Below are positions 32,471 to 44,881 of a stretch of DNA of 64,000 nt, piece by piece. The translations under genes were made by a program, and so were the position numbers. The stretch is from the NCBI GenBank assembly GCA_011033025.1, contig WFMF01000585.1, forward strand, positions 32,983 through 96,982, written 5' to 3'. The stretch is from Beroe forskalii. Its lineage: Eukaryota > Ctenophora > Nuda > Beroida > Beroidae. The notes under the pieces were generated by a model. The model ran no database searches and was not told the origin of the DNA. It saw only the letters and a program-made list of their open reading frames with translations. Numbering within the stretch: the first letter of the stretch is position 1; each line of letters starts with the position of its first letter.

Positions 32471-34619
32471 TAAGTTTTAGGGGCATAGGGCACCCGTCAG
32501 GGGCAAAGGGGGACTACGCAGGCATATCTCAGCGTAAAGCCCCTGAACAGGGCACAGGCACTCGCTGCCGGGCAATTCGGGGCCACTGCCTATGTTATGT
32601 GATATTGTTATTCTATTGTTTTGAAGGGTTTTATTGTTATTGTAAGGATACTATTCTGATTTTATTGTGATTTAGGGTAAAGTAATCTGTAATCGTACTA
32701 ATCTGTAATGTATTCAATACATACTAGATACCTATACTTAAGACTTCAGTGTTATTTTCATAGCCTTATTCGTGGTGTGTCCTATTGTTATTTTGGGGCT
32801 CTGTTAGCGGACACCAGGCACTACGACAGGGCACTGGGCCACTACGTAATGTCTACGTTATTCCAAGGATCTTTATTGTTATTCTTGGGTTCCTATTGTT
32901 ATTTGAGTCATTCGACGTTAGGGCACTGGGCACTACGTCGGGGCACTGGGGCACTATGTCCACGTCATGTGATATTGGTATTCAATTGTTTTGCACGGTT
33001 AAGGCCATGGTTCTGTTTATCATTTTAAGGATCCTATTAGTATTCTATGGATCCCATTGTTATTCCCATGGCCTCCATTGTTATTCTAAGATTCGAAGGG
33101 TCCTATTGTTATACTTAGGGTTCTGCTGTTACTGTTAGGGTCTCATTGTTATTTATTAGTGCCCTATTGTTATTCTAAGGGTCCTATTCTCATACTAAGG
33201 GTCCTATTGTTATTCTAAGGCTCTATTGTTATTTCAAGGTCCTACTGTTATTTTAAGGGTCCTATTGTTATTTCAAGGGTCTTATTGTTATTTGAAGGGT
33301 CCTTTTGTTATTCTAACGTCCCTTTGTTATTCCTAAGCGTCCTATTGTTATTTTAAGGGTCTACTTGTTATTTTAAGGGTCCTTTTGTTATTTTAAGGGT
33401 CTTATTGTTATTTGAAGGGCCCTTTTGTTATTCTAACGGTCCTTTTGTTATTCTAAGGGTCCTATTGTTATTTTAAGGATCTTATTGTTATTCTAAGGGT
33501 CCTATTGTGATGGCTCTCAGGATCCTATTGTTATTCCAAGGGTCCTATTGTTATTTTAAGGGTCTTATTGTTATTTTAAGGGCCCTATTCTCATACTAAG
33601 GATCCTATTGTTATTCCAAGAGTCTTATTGTAATTTTAAGGGTCTTATTGTTATTTCAAGGGTCCTTTTGTTATTCTAAGTGCCTTATTATTATTCTAAA
33701 GGTCCTATTCTTATACTAGAATCCTATTGTTAATCTATGGTTCCTATTGTTATTTTGGGGCTCTTGTTATTATAAGATTCTAAGGATCCTATTGTGATAC
33801 TTAGGTTCTACGCAAGGCAGTTAGTCCCATTTTAGTGCCCTGTTGTTATTCTAAGGGTCCTATTCTCACACTAAGGATCCTATTGTTATTCCAAGGGTCC
33901 TATTGTTATTTTAAGGGTATTATTGTTATTCTAAGGGCCCTATTCTCATACTAAGGATCCTATTGTTATCCCAAGCGTCCTATTGTTATTTTAAGGATCT
34001 TATTGTTATTCTAAGGGTCCTATTGACATTCTCCAGGATCCTATTGTTATTCCAAGGGTCCTATTGTTATTTTAAAGGTTCTTATTGTTATTTTATGGGT
34101 CTGGCTGTTATTCTAAGTGACCCCTTTGTTATCCCAAGTGCCTTATTATTCTAAAGCGGTCCTTATAACTTAATACAATCTTAATTCCTTGGGCTTTTTA
34201 TTTAAAGGTCTCTGTTACAGATTCTGGGTGGGTCTCCACAGTTATACCTTAGGCTCCCCGGCTTGCTACACTGTTAGGGGTCCCATTTTTTGAGCTGGCC
34301 CCTCTGTGGCATCCCTGTCATTGGGATTCCTATTAAAGACGGCGTCCTAGCTGTTATTCTAAAAGTTTTAAGATTTCAGGTCCTTTTGTTGGTTCTTAGC
34401 CCTTTGTTATGTTTTATGACTTCAGTTATTCCTAAGGGTCCTGGTCTCTATACTGAGGATCCTATTGTTATTCCAACGGGTCGTATTGTTATATTAGGGT
34501 CTTATTGTTATTTTAAGGGTCCTTTATCCTAATTGTCTCATTATTATTCTAAGGGTCCTATTCTAACACTTAAAGGAACCCTATTGTTATTGTTAGGCTT
34601 TCTTCCTATTGTTTCTCTA

Positions 34620-35048
34620 AGAGGGTGGCTGGCTCGGGTGCCCCGACGTAGAATGACTCTTAGAATAACGATGCGAATCTCTGTGAATAACAACCGTGGT
34701 GTTTCATTGGTGCGCACCTCAGTGCGTTCGAGTGCGCCATTTCCAAATTGAGATTTACTGGTGGGAATGGCGGCATCAGTGCACTCAGTGCGCCGTTTTT
34801 ATTGTGGAAACACCTCACGGGAAACCCTTTGAAAAAACAATAGAAAGTGTAGCTCAATATCACAATCATGACGTAGTGCCCCAGTGCCTAGAATAAATAA
34901 TAGATCCTGAATAACAAAAGGATCCTTAGTGGGCGAGGACCCCAACAATAATGAGACACCCATTATTTATAATTCTTCCTCAACTCAAGGGTAGTGTGCC
35001 TGTGTGACTCAAAGACCTGGTTCGCCAATATTTGTTTTATCAGTTATA
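34620..35048. other. Unique centre of the palindromic satellite
   Basis: This is non-repetitive DNA between the satellite arms, with GTGCGCACCTCAGTGCGTTC and related CAGTGCG motifs near 34710-34790. I see no exon or RNA gene. Confidence 0.4.
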
Positions 35049-35323
35049 ATTCTTCCTCATTAATATATAAATTAATAAATATATATCTGTCTGTCCGGTC
35101 TTCCTTATATATAGCCACAGACCTCTCTGACACCACTCAGTACCCTATCAAGCATGCCGATGATCGGACACCACCAGGTATATAGACATCACTTAGAGGA
35201 GTAGGCACACCCGATTAAAATATGACCTCATCACTGATAAGAACTACAGTACTACATTCTACTGTACGAATTGCTGAAGCGAAAAAATGGTTAACGGTGG
35301 CCGGAGGCCACGGGCCCTGCTAG
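35049..35323 (+). mobile_element. Probable short Helitron (3' end clear, 5' end uncertain)
   Basis: The 3' end has the hairpin GTGGCC-GGA-GGCCAC followed by GGGCCCTGCTAG and then T, as in the other Helitrons here. ATCTGTCTGTCCGG near 35085 resembles the 5' subterminal sequence of the 700-bp element. The exact 5' TC is ambiguous. Confidence 0.55.
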
Positions 35324-36784
35324 TTATAATAACAAAAGGATCACCGTTAGAATAACAAAAGGACCCTTAAAATAACAATAAGATCCTTGATATAACAATA
35401 GGACCCTTGGAATAACAATAGGATCCTTAGTATGAGAATAGGGCCCTTAAAATAACAATAATACCCTTAAAATAACAATAGGACCCTTGGAATAACAATA
35501 GGATCCTTAGTGTGAGAATAGGACTGTAGCAGGGCACCAAAAAAAAATGGGACCCTAACTGTAGCAGCAGAACCCTAAGTATCTTATAATAACAAGAGGC
35601 CTTAAAATAACAATAGGAACCATAGATTAACAATAGGATTCTAGTATAAGAATAGGACCTTTAGAATAATAATAAGGCACTTAGAATAACAAAAGGACCC
35701 TTGAAATAACAATAAGACCCTTAAAATTACAATAAGACTCTTGGAATAACAATAGGATCCTTAGTATGAGAATAGGGCCCTTAAAATAACAATAAGACCC
35801 TTAAAATAACAATAGGACCCTTGGAATAACAATAGGATCCTGAGTATCACAATAGGACCCTTAGAATAACAATAAGATCCTTAAAATAACAATAGGACCC
35901 TTAGAATAACAAAAGGACCGTTAGAATAACAAAAGGGCCCTTCAAATAACAATAAGACCCTTAAAATAACAATAGGACCCTTAAAATAACAAGTAGACCC
36001 TTAAAATAACAATAGGACGCTTAGAATAACAAAAGGGACGTTAGAATAACAAAAGGACCCTTCAAATAACAATAAGACCCTTGAAATAACAATAGGACCC
36101 TTAAAATAACAGTAGGACCCTTGAAATAACAATAAGAGCCTTAGAATAACAATAGGACCCTTAGTATGAGAATAGGACCCTTAGAATAACAATAGGGCAC
36201 TAATAATAACAATGAGACCCTAACAGTAACAGCAGAACCCTAAGTATAACAATAGGACCCTTCGAATCTTAGAATAACAATGGAGGCCATAGAATAACAA
36301 TGGGATCCATAGAATAACAATAGGATCCTTAAAATGATAAACAGAACCATGGCCTTAACCGTGCAAAACAATTGAATACCAATATCACATGACGTAGACA
36401 TAGTGCCCCAGTGCCCCGACGTAGTGCCCAGTGCCCCAACGTCGAATGACTCTTAGAATAACAATAGGAACCCAAGAATAACAATAAGATCCTTGGAATA
36501 ACGTAGACATTACGTAGTGGCCCAGTGCCCTGTCGTAGTGCCCTGGTGTCCTTCTTCAGAGCCTTAAAATAACAATAGGACACACCACGAATAAGGCTAT
36601 GAAAATAACACTGAAGTCTTAAGTGTAGGTATCTAGTATGTATTGAATACACGATTACAGATTAGTACACGATTACAGATTGCACTTTACTCCTAAATCA
36701 CAATAAAATCAGAATAGTATCCTTACAATAACAATAAAACCCTTCAAAACAATAGAATAACAATATCACATAACATAGAGTTAG

Positions 36785-36908
36785 ACGTAGTGGCCCAGTG
36801 CCCTGACGTAGTGCCCTGTGCCCTGTTCAGGGCACTACTTCAAGGATCAGTGCCCTGACGTAGTGCCCTGGTGCCCTGACGTAGTGCCCTGTGCCCTGAG
36901 TGCCCTAA
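36785..36908. repeat. GTGCCCTGACGTA short repeats
   Basis: Iterations of GTAGTGCCCTG and GTGCCCTGACGTA occur at the outer edge of the palindromic satellite. The same motif is scattered at 32815-32960 and 36395-36545. Confidence 0.7.
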
Positions 36909-39900
36909 AACGTTATAAGGTCCTCTCTACAATGAATAATGAGCTGACTGTCAAAATAATTCCACTTCACTGTGCGCGGCGCGCGCGCGTTCTTATTGCT
37001 GACAACTGTCACTCTAATTTTCACTCATTTATATCAAAAGCACATATCGCAAGCATTTGCTCACGCACGTTTTATTTGCGCGCGGGGCTATATGTGTTTT
37101 CATGCGTGACGATACGTTCATATTTTCTTATGTATTGGTTGCCACCATTGGAGAAGCCCGGCAATTATTATGTGGACTGGTGGTAAGGTTCAAGTTAGAC
37201 TGGCCACAAAGTATGCTGATCAGTTCACATAATTATGGTCGGGCCTCCTGGATACTACCTTTGTTTTCCTAAATCCTAAACTCCTGTTATCCTCAGGCGA
37301 AGAAAAGTCCCTTTGATCTTTGTAGCCCTACCATTCGAGGGATGTTGACAACGAACTGACCTCCTCACAGGTAAACAGTCAATTTTCTTCACACCTATTC
37401 GAGTTTTTAATGAGTCCCGAACTCCCTTCCCCAGATAACTCCTTAATGACGGATATTTCCAATTGCCGATTCCTCAAGAAACAAGATATCACTGTGCTTT
37501 ATCCCACTCATCACCAATATCACGCACTATTTTAAGATAATTTCTGTGGGAAGTGTGAGAATTGGACTCGTAATACTTGTATAAACACACATATGCTAAA
37601 TATCAAATTTCGCAACAACAAAACTCGCCTCTTTACTGTTTAAACCCGCTCGCAGGCGTCGCAGAGTGGATAGCTTGTCGAGTGGATGGTATCTAGCTTG
37701 GAATATATATACATTGTGACAGAGTGCTCAGTATTACCCGCAGACAGAACGAATATAGAATGGAATATGTATCTATATGTATGTATCTAGGTGAACGACA
37801 GAAAGAGAGGATATGTGGGAGGAGATATGAAAGCAAGTTAGGAAACACCCCAATTGGGAGAGGTATATCTGATGATATTTATCAACACCCCCTTGAAAGA
37901 GGAAGGTCAATAGTTCCCGTAGCTTAAGCATGTTAACGAGCTGTTGAGATCTCGGTCCACAGAAATAATGTGTATTTGGAATTTCCGAACGCATATTTGT
38001 ATGTTTACATTATCCGTGTTGAAGAAGTCATCCTTGTATCATGAAGAATTCTTCTCAATGTTGCTTCTCAATGTTGCTTTAGACTTGTAGCTCTAAGCTC
38101 CCACACATTATTTCTGTGGACTAATTTTCTCTTTAGAGCGTGGACTGATTTTCTCTTGAGAGCGTGGACATGCCACGTTACCGTGGACATGCCACGTTAC
38201 CGTGGATATGCCACGTTACCGGGTGACCTGAAGATCTGATGTATTGTCTGTCGTTATACTGACTGGTGCCGTTGTGGACTAATAATAACAGTCCTATTTC
38301 ATCATATACCTGCAATTGAAATGGAGGCCCAATCCTTCTTCCGTTTCCTCGAGAGGGCATTTCGTCTTTGTCCAATATGTTGCATCATATTCTTGAAATT
38401 GCTGGTTCAAAGACGCGCATATTATTTTGGTTTCGCCTCTCAATTTTGGAAACCTGGATTGGGCCCAGTCATTTTTCATAGCAGCGTCCGTTATATTCGA
38501 TATTTAGTTATAATAATTTTGCATTGCAAAAATCTTAGAAATAGATAATCTTGTTATATTGATGTATGCTTAGAGTGGAATATGTCTGAATCGTGTATAT
38601 ATCTGTTGACTCCGGCATGCGGCTAGGTGCAGATATTCAACTATTGGTGAGGTCTAATTTTAGCGTTTTAAGTCAATATTTGCAAATTTTGTCTGTAAAG
38701 TTGATGGCAGGTCATACATTCGAATAATTCATTTTTCAATTTCACCAAAAAGCACGGCGAAAATTTCGTGATATCTGGGGTATCTGCCTATAAATACCGA
38801 GCCTGGAGTCACGATATGGAATTGGTAAAATACATATTAGCATGCAATTTACGATTGTATATTACAGTATGTATACTATGTTACGCTTGCGAAAAATCGG
38901 CAGAACTCGATCAACATGATCTTTCACTAAGTTGAAAATGTTATTTTCGGCTTTGCTTGCTGCCGATTTTTGATGCCAGTGTATTAACCTAGTGTTAATG
39001 CTTGTTTGTGGTTGCTAAATTTGTTTTAATTTTAATCGAGCCATTGATTTACCACTGTTACTCCTCTTGAACTTTAATCACTTTCTCATTTTCAGTTTTA
39101 TCAGAAAATGGGACTTTAGCAACCCAAACATAATCTAGGAAGTTGGTTTGAAAAAGGTTTTGTTCCTTTTTGATCAGTTATTAATATATTTGATATCGCT
39201 AAGGTATCTTAAAAGGTTATTTTTAATTTAGTTTATTATTAACAATGCTGTTTATCAAGTTCATGATCCGACTAATTCGAAACCGTGAATGAGTAATAAT
39301 TCTATATTCTGCACATTCTTTTATGTTGTTGAGGATATATAACTCTTCTTAATTTCGGAGAGAATATATCGCACCAATAATATTAATGAGAAGAGAGTAT
39401 TATCTAATTGGTGCATCATCTTACCCGCAGCGTGTTACAGCAATCAGCGTCCAGGATTCGTATGAAACGGCTTCCTGATTGGTCAAAGCAGCTCCAATCA
39501 GCGTCCAGGATTTGTATGAAGCTGCTCGCTGATTGGTCGAGGTCTAGCGCGCTGCGGGGAAGCTGGTGTGTCTTTAGTGATACAGGATTATCTCTGCTGT
39601 TTTTATATTTATTATTTTATCAGAGAATGACAAGATTTCGTAATATATAATTACACACACAGTGGATATATATCATTAATTAATTAGTATATTCTTTTTG
39701 TGCTGAAATCCCGGTTTAAAATATATCGCACTATAATTCTTAAGTCGCCGGCGAATGAAAATGCACTTAACTGGAAAAATGTGGATCTTCCATGACCAAA
39801 ATAGAAAGAATTTATCATTCAGGCCAGCTGAGGGTCGTCCAGCATATCATTTTATGATTAGTTCAACCGTTCTCAGCCGGCCCAAATGATTAATTCTTCT

Positions 39901-40620
39901 TATTTTGTGGATAGAATACACTCAAATTTGCAGTCAAGTGAATTTTCATTTGCCGTCGACATTATATATAATTAATTATAATCATGATATATATAGTAAC
40001 ATGTATATTATATACTTTAACGGCCGTTAAATACATTCGTTGAATGTAGAATGGAGGGTTAATCGTATCGAGGGAGCGGAACTTTAGCTGTCATCCGGAC
40101 TGTATATCCTTCCACCGTCCGTGTAAATGAGATGTTGCCATGGAAACAGCAGATGTTTTTTCATTTCATTGAGTTTAAAACATAGTCTACTGGTATTTTC
40201 TAACTGAGGCACTTATCCGAAAGGCGCCAAAAAGGCTTTTAGTATTTCGATATTCAACAGTTTTTTTCGAGTCCGTATGTTTCCTTGGGGCTATGATTTT
40301 TGAAGACATCCTCATTTACTTGCTTTAGTCCGGGTGGCAGTAACCAGAGTCCCTTTAGCAGTCTGGAATATTTGTTTCTTGAAGAAATGAGAGTGCGGAG
40401 TGACAGCAGCCTGGCAACCAGGACGATGCTTGTCACATCCGTGTTTTAGACTTTTTGTGTGTGTTTCTGTGTACTTCTAACTCGGCGCATTTGAATTGTG
40501 CCGGCTTTGTTACGAAAAATTTGAACTGACCTGGGGTGGTAACTGAAGCACCTATTGACTTGGAATTTTCTGTACTTGCAGCGTTAACTGTGAAGGAGAT
40601 ACTTTGTACTGAGTGTTTTG
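36909..40620. repeat. Giant inverted repeat, left arm
   Basis: About 3.7 kb is matched in inverted orientation by 46465-49932 plus 52644-52970. Example pairs: 37040-37080 with 52800-52850, 37735-37790 with 49340-49410, 38620 with 48440, 40040-40140 with 46935-47045. No conserved protein is encoded. It contains the undisturbed target (CTGATCAG, 37216-37223) of the transposon that interrupts the right arm. Clustered CCAAT/ATTGG motifs lie at 39450-39540. Confidence 0.93.
38163..38221. repeat. 19-bp GTGGACATGCCACGTTACC tandem repeat, about 3 units
   Basis: The corresponding place of the right arm (48828-48976) has about eight units in inverted orientation, so copy number changed after the arms separated. 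Confidence 0.9.
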
Positions 40621-40989
40621 GGGGGGGTGACATGATGATTTTTGAGTGTCCCCAAAAAAATAGCGGATTACACATATTCAAAAACTCTTTTGACGAATAA
40701 TGAGTAAAATTACACCAATTACTCATATTCAAAAAAAATTCAATTTTCTGATTCTCCCTTTTATTCTGAATTCTGATCTTGTACCGGAAACATTGTGCGG
40801 CGTTGTTAATTTGTTTGGATAACATTATCTTCATCTGGATATTTCATCTACATTGGGTAACATGCACTGATTAAGTTAACTTGGGAAAAAGAAATGGAAT
40901 GCAGTGTGTTGCTGTGTAGTGTGTACTGCGTGTGTACTTATGGTTCTCTGATTGATGCTTTGATGTAATTCTTAGTTTATTTATGGAAA
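40621..40989. other. Junction between left inverted arm and sushi copy C
   Basis: A G-run, a GTGACATGATGATTTTTGAG foldback-like segment also related to 31180-31270, and AT-rich DNA. No gene is recognised. Confidence 0.5.
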
Positions 40990-41157
40990 TGATTGCATTG
41001 TACATTCTGTGTACAATTCATACATTTAATAAAAATTAACTTGTACATTTCTTGCATTGTATACAATGTACATTGAGTACGATGTATACATTCAACATTG
41101 TATTGTATATCATGAACATTGTGTGTATTATGTATAGTGTACCTGACACTCCCTCAG

Positions 41158-43165
41158 GCAGCAGACCGGTACGTGCTCTGAAGCAGGAGAGTGGACACTC
41201 CGTGGAACTGAGTGTCTGGGAATGTGTGATCCAGAGGTCAGGTACACCGGACCTGACAAGAACACCCCCACCAACTTCACCCACTACACGGAGCTGACAG
41301 CGACCACTGAGCTGGGGGTGGGGCTGCAGCCAGTGGGCACAGAGGTAGGCTGTCTTTTTATCTCACCTTTGTAGGGGGGGGGGGTTCCCCCGCATATGAA
41401 ATGCCCAAATGTCCAAGTATTGGGTATCACTCGGAGCCATCTATCTCTTCATTTCACCTATTTCCTGTCAGGTGAACATACCAAATAACAATTAACCCTC
41501 CAACTCCCTATACAAGGTTAACATCACTATAACATGTGAGGAGGGGAGTTCCCCCACTGGTATCAGATCAGGGGAGTTCACTCTGACCTGCACTGTGAGT
41601 AACAGTAGCGTGAGAGAGGGGCAGTACGCACACACCAGATACCAGGACACTGTCAACTGCAAACGTGAGTATCAGTTTTCTCATATCTATTCATCAAAAT
41701 CAGTTTTTTCATTGCTATTTATCAGTTTTCTTGAGCGTGTTAATTTTTAGCTCTCTTATCTTCTTATCAATATCAGGGACTTGTTTTACAATTAAAGTTG
41801 CGAGAGAAGATCGGTAGTGATCCCCATCCAGGAGCTATTCCTACATGCTATAGTATTTGTAAAGGACATGTGTACCATATGACAACTGCCAATTTCGAGA
41901 ATTCCTTGAAAGTTTGAAGCCCACCATTTCCAATTGGCGACCTTTCAAACAAGTCCCAATTTCTCCAGGTAACTGCGTGGTACCCGAACTGCCGGAAGGA
42001 CGGCTGATAGACCCGTACACAGGCTCCACTCTGGAACCCGGCACTTTGACTCTGCTGAACGGGGAGGACTCTGCCAGGATGAGGTGTCCGGCAGGGACCT
42101 ACGCTCTGGGAAGAGTTCGGATAGCGTGTTATGACGGAGAGATCACTCACCCTCTACCTACCTGTACAAGTGGGTATTAGTTAAGCAATCTGTCAGTTCT
42201 CTGGATTCACTCTATATCATTATTTCATTTACTTAAGTTCATTAGAGGCAAAATATATTCTCTAATTCGCTCCAAATGCTTTATAATTTTGAAATGAAAA
42301 TCCCTAAAGCGGTCGTTAAAACCAAACTAAAGTTTCATTTTCAACTCTTCTCAGACATGACATCTGAACCATGAAACGTTAATTTAAAACACCTCTTTTC
42401 AATTCCCCAGGGACGCTGCAGCCGTGTGAAGCACCTCTAGTTGAGAACGGAGTACGTGACCCCTGGCACCTAGCTCCCGGTGGCCAGTACCAGGTGGAGT
42501 GTCTGCCTGGGTACACCCTCCCAGTCACCGTATCTCCGGTAGTGTCCTGTGCTGCGCTGAGGGGCCGGGTGACAGACCTGGGGGTGCCTGCTGCAACCCT
42601 CTCCCCTGCTTCCAGCTACACCTGCCACAGTTAGTAATAGCTATTAAAATATATTGCTTCATATATTTCCGTCATTCCCAGTTGAGGAAGAGTGGAAATG
42701 GAACTGCAGGCAATGCTTGACATTTGGGATTTATTTGACTCACTCCACAACTCCAATTTAAATATAAATAAAGCTCTAACACTATAATTGTAACTCTAAA
42801 TTTAAAGAATTTCAACTTTAAGCTCTAACACTAAATAAACTGTAATTCTGAAATTGGAACTGTCCTCAGGCGGTTGCAGGGTTCCCTTCAGTACCCTCTC
42901 CCACGGCTCACTGCGCCCTGCTCCCAGTCTCTCCTCCTCCTCCGCTCCCTACCAACCCGGGCAGTCCATCACCATCACGTGTTTCAAGGACGAGTCACGT
43001 GAGGGGTCACGTGATGTGGTGCACGTGCACACGTGCATTTGGGACGGGTGGGATAGTGAGGAGTGGCCGGATTGTACACCCAGTTATGTGTCACGTGGTA
43101 GTGCTGTTTCCGGAACACTTTCAGTTGTCGTGGGAGTGATATCCCTTGCTTTCTATCCCAAGTGA
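41158..43165 (+). CDS. 5'-truncated sushi-gene duplicate, copy C (exons 5-9)
   Basis: Five exons are present: 41158-41344, 41517-41664, 41969-42169, 42411-42629 and 42870-43165 (TGA). They encode 349 aa in frame with the same phases as exons 5-9 of the complete gene. The signal peptide and exons 1-4 are absent. Amino-acid changes are few but real (for example HYTE for HYTD, TGIRSG for TGLRSG, CVVPEL for CMVPEL). The C-terminus is shorter, ending FYPK rather than LYPKWY. The acceptor of the second exon is a weak ACAAG. No promoter is visible. The exons could be alternative 3' exons for the upstream gene, as donor 24355 and acceptor 41158 share phase 2, but about 17 kb of repeats intervene. It may instead be a decaying fragment. 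Confidence 0.8.
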
Positions 43166-43486
43166 TACTGTTACATGATATTGATAAGCTTAAGAGGTTA
43201 AGAAAGAAGATGAACGAGATATTGTATTTGTGTGCTAACTATACAACGTCATGACGTGTCAACCCTTATGACAACTTTTAGTAAAGGAGTAGATAAACCC
43301 GGCCTTGACCTCAGCATTGTCAGACCTTAGCTTTAGACTTAGACTTAGAGACGGTGACATGAAAATTGCAATTGGATATGAAAGGATGGAAGCCTAATAA
43401 TGAATTGTTACTATAAGAATTGAATCGTATGACAGTTTCAGCATCTAAAATGAATCTAATTTTTAATTGTCTCCATTTATACACAA

Positions 43487-44546
43487 CTAGCAGGCCCGGT
43501 GGGCCTGCTATTACATTGCTCACTCGGCGGCGCTACGCGCCGCCTCGTTCGCGATTTCTGACCAAGTTACCAACAGCTTGCTCTAACCCGCGTCCTATTC
43601 TGTGCGGCTGGCTGTGGCCTGTGCGCACGTAAGCATCTGGTTAGATGAAACCAAAAGACAGCAGAATGAAGTAAGTAAAAAGATAGGTTGATAGGAACTG
43701 AAGTTGCCGAAGTGCGTTGTATGATGACACAAAGGTGAATGTTGATGTCAAAGGAGCAAATGACGGAATGAAGTTGCAACGTGCGTGGTTAGGCATTAGG
43801 GGACACTAACGCATTGTTCGACTGGTCTTACCGTGAATTATTATTTTTCCTTCATTTGTATACTGAATAAAGCTGCAAGAAATGTAAATAAATTAAAGAT
43901 TAATTTTAGGTCTGGTGCGCGCTCAGACTAATCGCAAAATCAAATTCATGATTTTACGCCGCGCATTTCGTCTTGTAAGTTCGTAACTATATCTGAAATA
44001 ACTTTGCAACGCGCGCAGAGTTTCTGCGTTGCGCGCAAGATTAAAATGCGCGCGCGTCGCGTTTTGTTAGTTCAGCAATTTTGTTTTCCCTTACGTTTAC
44101 GTGAAGTGCTCTGAATCGAACTTCGTGAACTTCTCATTAATTTTGAAACACGCCGAGACGTAGGAACATCGTTCGATGCGAATTTATTTTATCGGTTGAA
44201 CCTAAGTCTACTGCTTAGATATTTTTGTAATAACTTCCTACTTTCCTAAACTTCCAATAACTGTCGTCCAAAATAACCCTACATGCCTCATGAACTACGA
44301 ATTTAAAAAAAATCAGCATTCAAAAGCAACATCTCGACAGCTTTAATCACTAACGTAATAGTAACACTACATTGCGAACTACTTTATGTTGCACGTGCGC
44401 AAATATCCAATCTCCATAGCAACGGCACCTCTTTTTTCCCGTTTGCATTCGTTTCTCTTGATATTTTCTTGGCAAGGTCAAATTTAATTGTATACGGCGG
44501 CACAGACAGACATAATTCACGTGCTCTTACGAAATTATATATAAGA
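43487..44546 (-). mobile_element. Helitron, 1060 bp, minus strand
   Basis: Read on the - strand it starts TCTTATATATAATTTCG at 44546 and ends with hairpin AGCAGGCCC-ACC-GGGCCTGCT followed by AG at 43487, then host T. Its 5' end matches the 700-bp Helitron in sushi intron 8. It directly abuts another Helitron at 44547. No intact Rep/helicase frame is seen. Confidence 0.9.
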
Positions 44547-44868
44547 CTAGCAGGCCCGTTGGTCCTGCTAATATACAGCTCACTCGGCGCTGCTACGCAG
44601 CACCTCGTTCGCAAATTCCAAATCAACCAATTACATTTTACCGCACCAAAAAATTCCAATCAGATCAAAAGTTACGCAGCAACAACCTCAAAACAGCATT
44701 AAACAGAAATGAACGCGCGCGCAATAGGTAACCATAGCAACGCGCGCATATATCCATACTGCACGTGCACGCTTCAAGATGTGTCTACAAAAGGACAAAA
44801 GACGTTACGACGTACATAATTATGATGATAATAATAATATTACAGAGGTTGCGAAATTATATTAGAGA
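44547..44868 (-). mobile_element. Helitron, 322 bp, minus strand, head-to-tail with the previous one
   Basis: On the - strand it begins TCTCTAATATAATTTCG (44868, preceded by A) and ends AGCAGGACCAACGGGCCTGCTAG at 44547 (shown here as two parts: hairpin, then CTAG). Its 3' subterminal sequence CGAGGTGCTGCGTAGCAG is related to that of the neighbour. The 5' end of the neighbour starts immediately after this CTAG. Confidence 0.85.
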
Positions 44869-44881
44869 TACCAAGTAGAAA

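Larger units (their letters stand above)
32580..36800. repeat. 4.2-kb palindromic satellite
   Basis: The left arm (32580-34620) is mostly a 20-bp tandem unit, GTCCTATTGTTATTTTAAGG. The right arm (35326-36800, with a stub at 34890) carries the reverse complement. Edges mirror each other: the sequence around 32708-32790 (with TATTCAATACATACTAGAT) reappears inverted at 36565-36655, and 32600-32660 at 36710-36775. The centre (34620-35325) is unique or inserted. No coding content. Confidence 0.92.

Noticed and set aside
33963-36652. Short frames such as SYCYFKG in the palindromic satellite
   Set aside because: Reading of the 20-bp satellite unit; no conserved sequence beyond the repeat.
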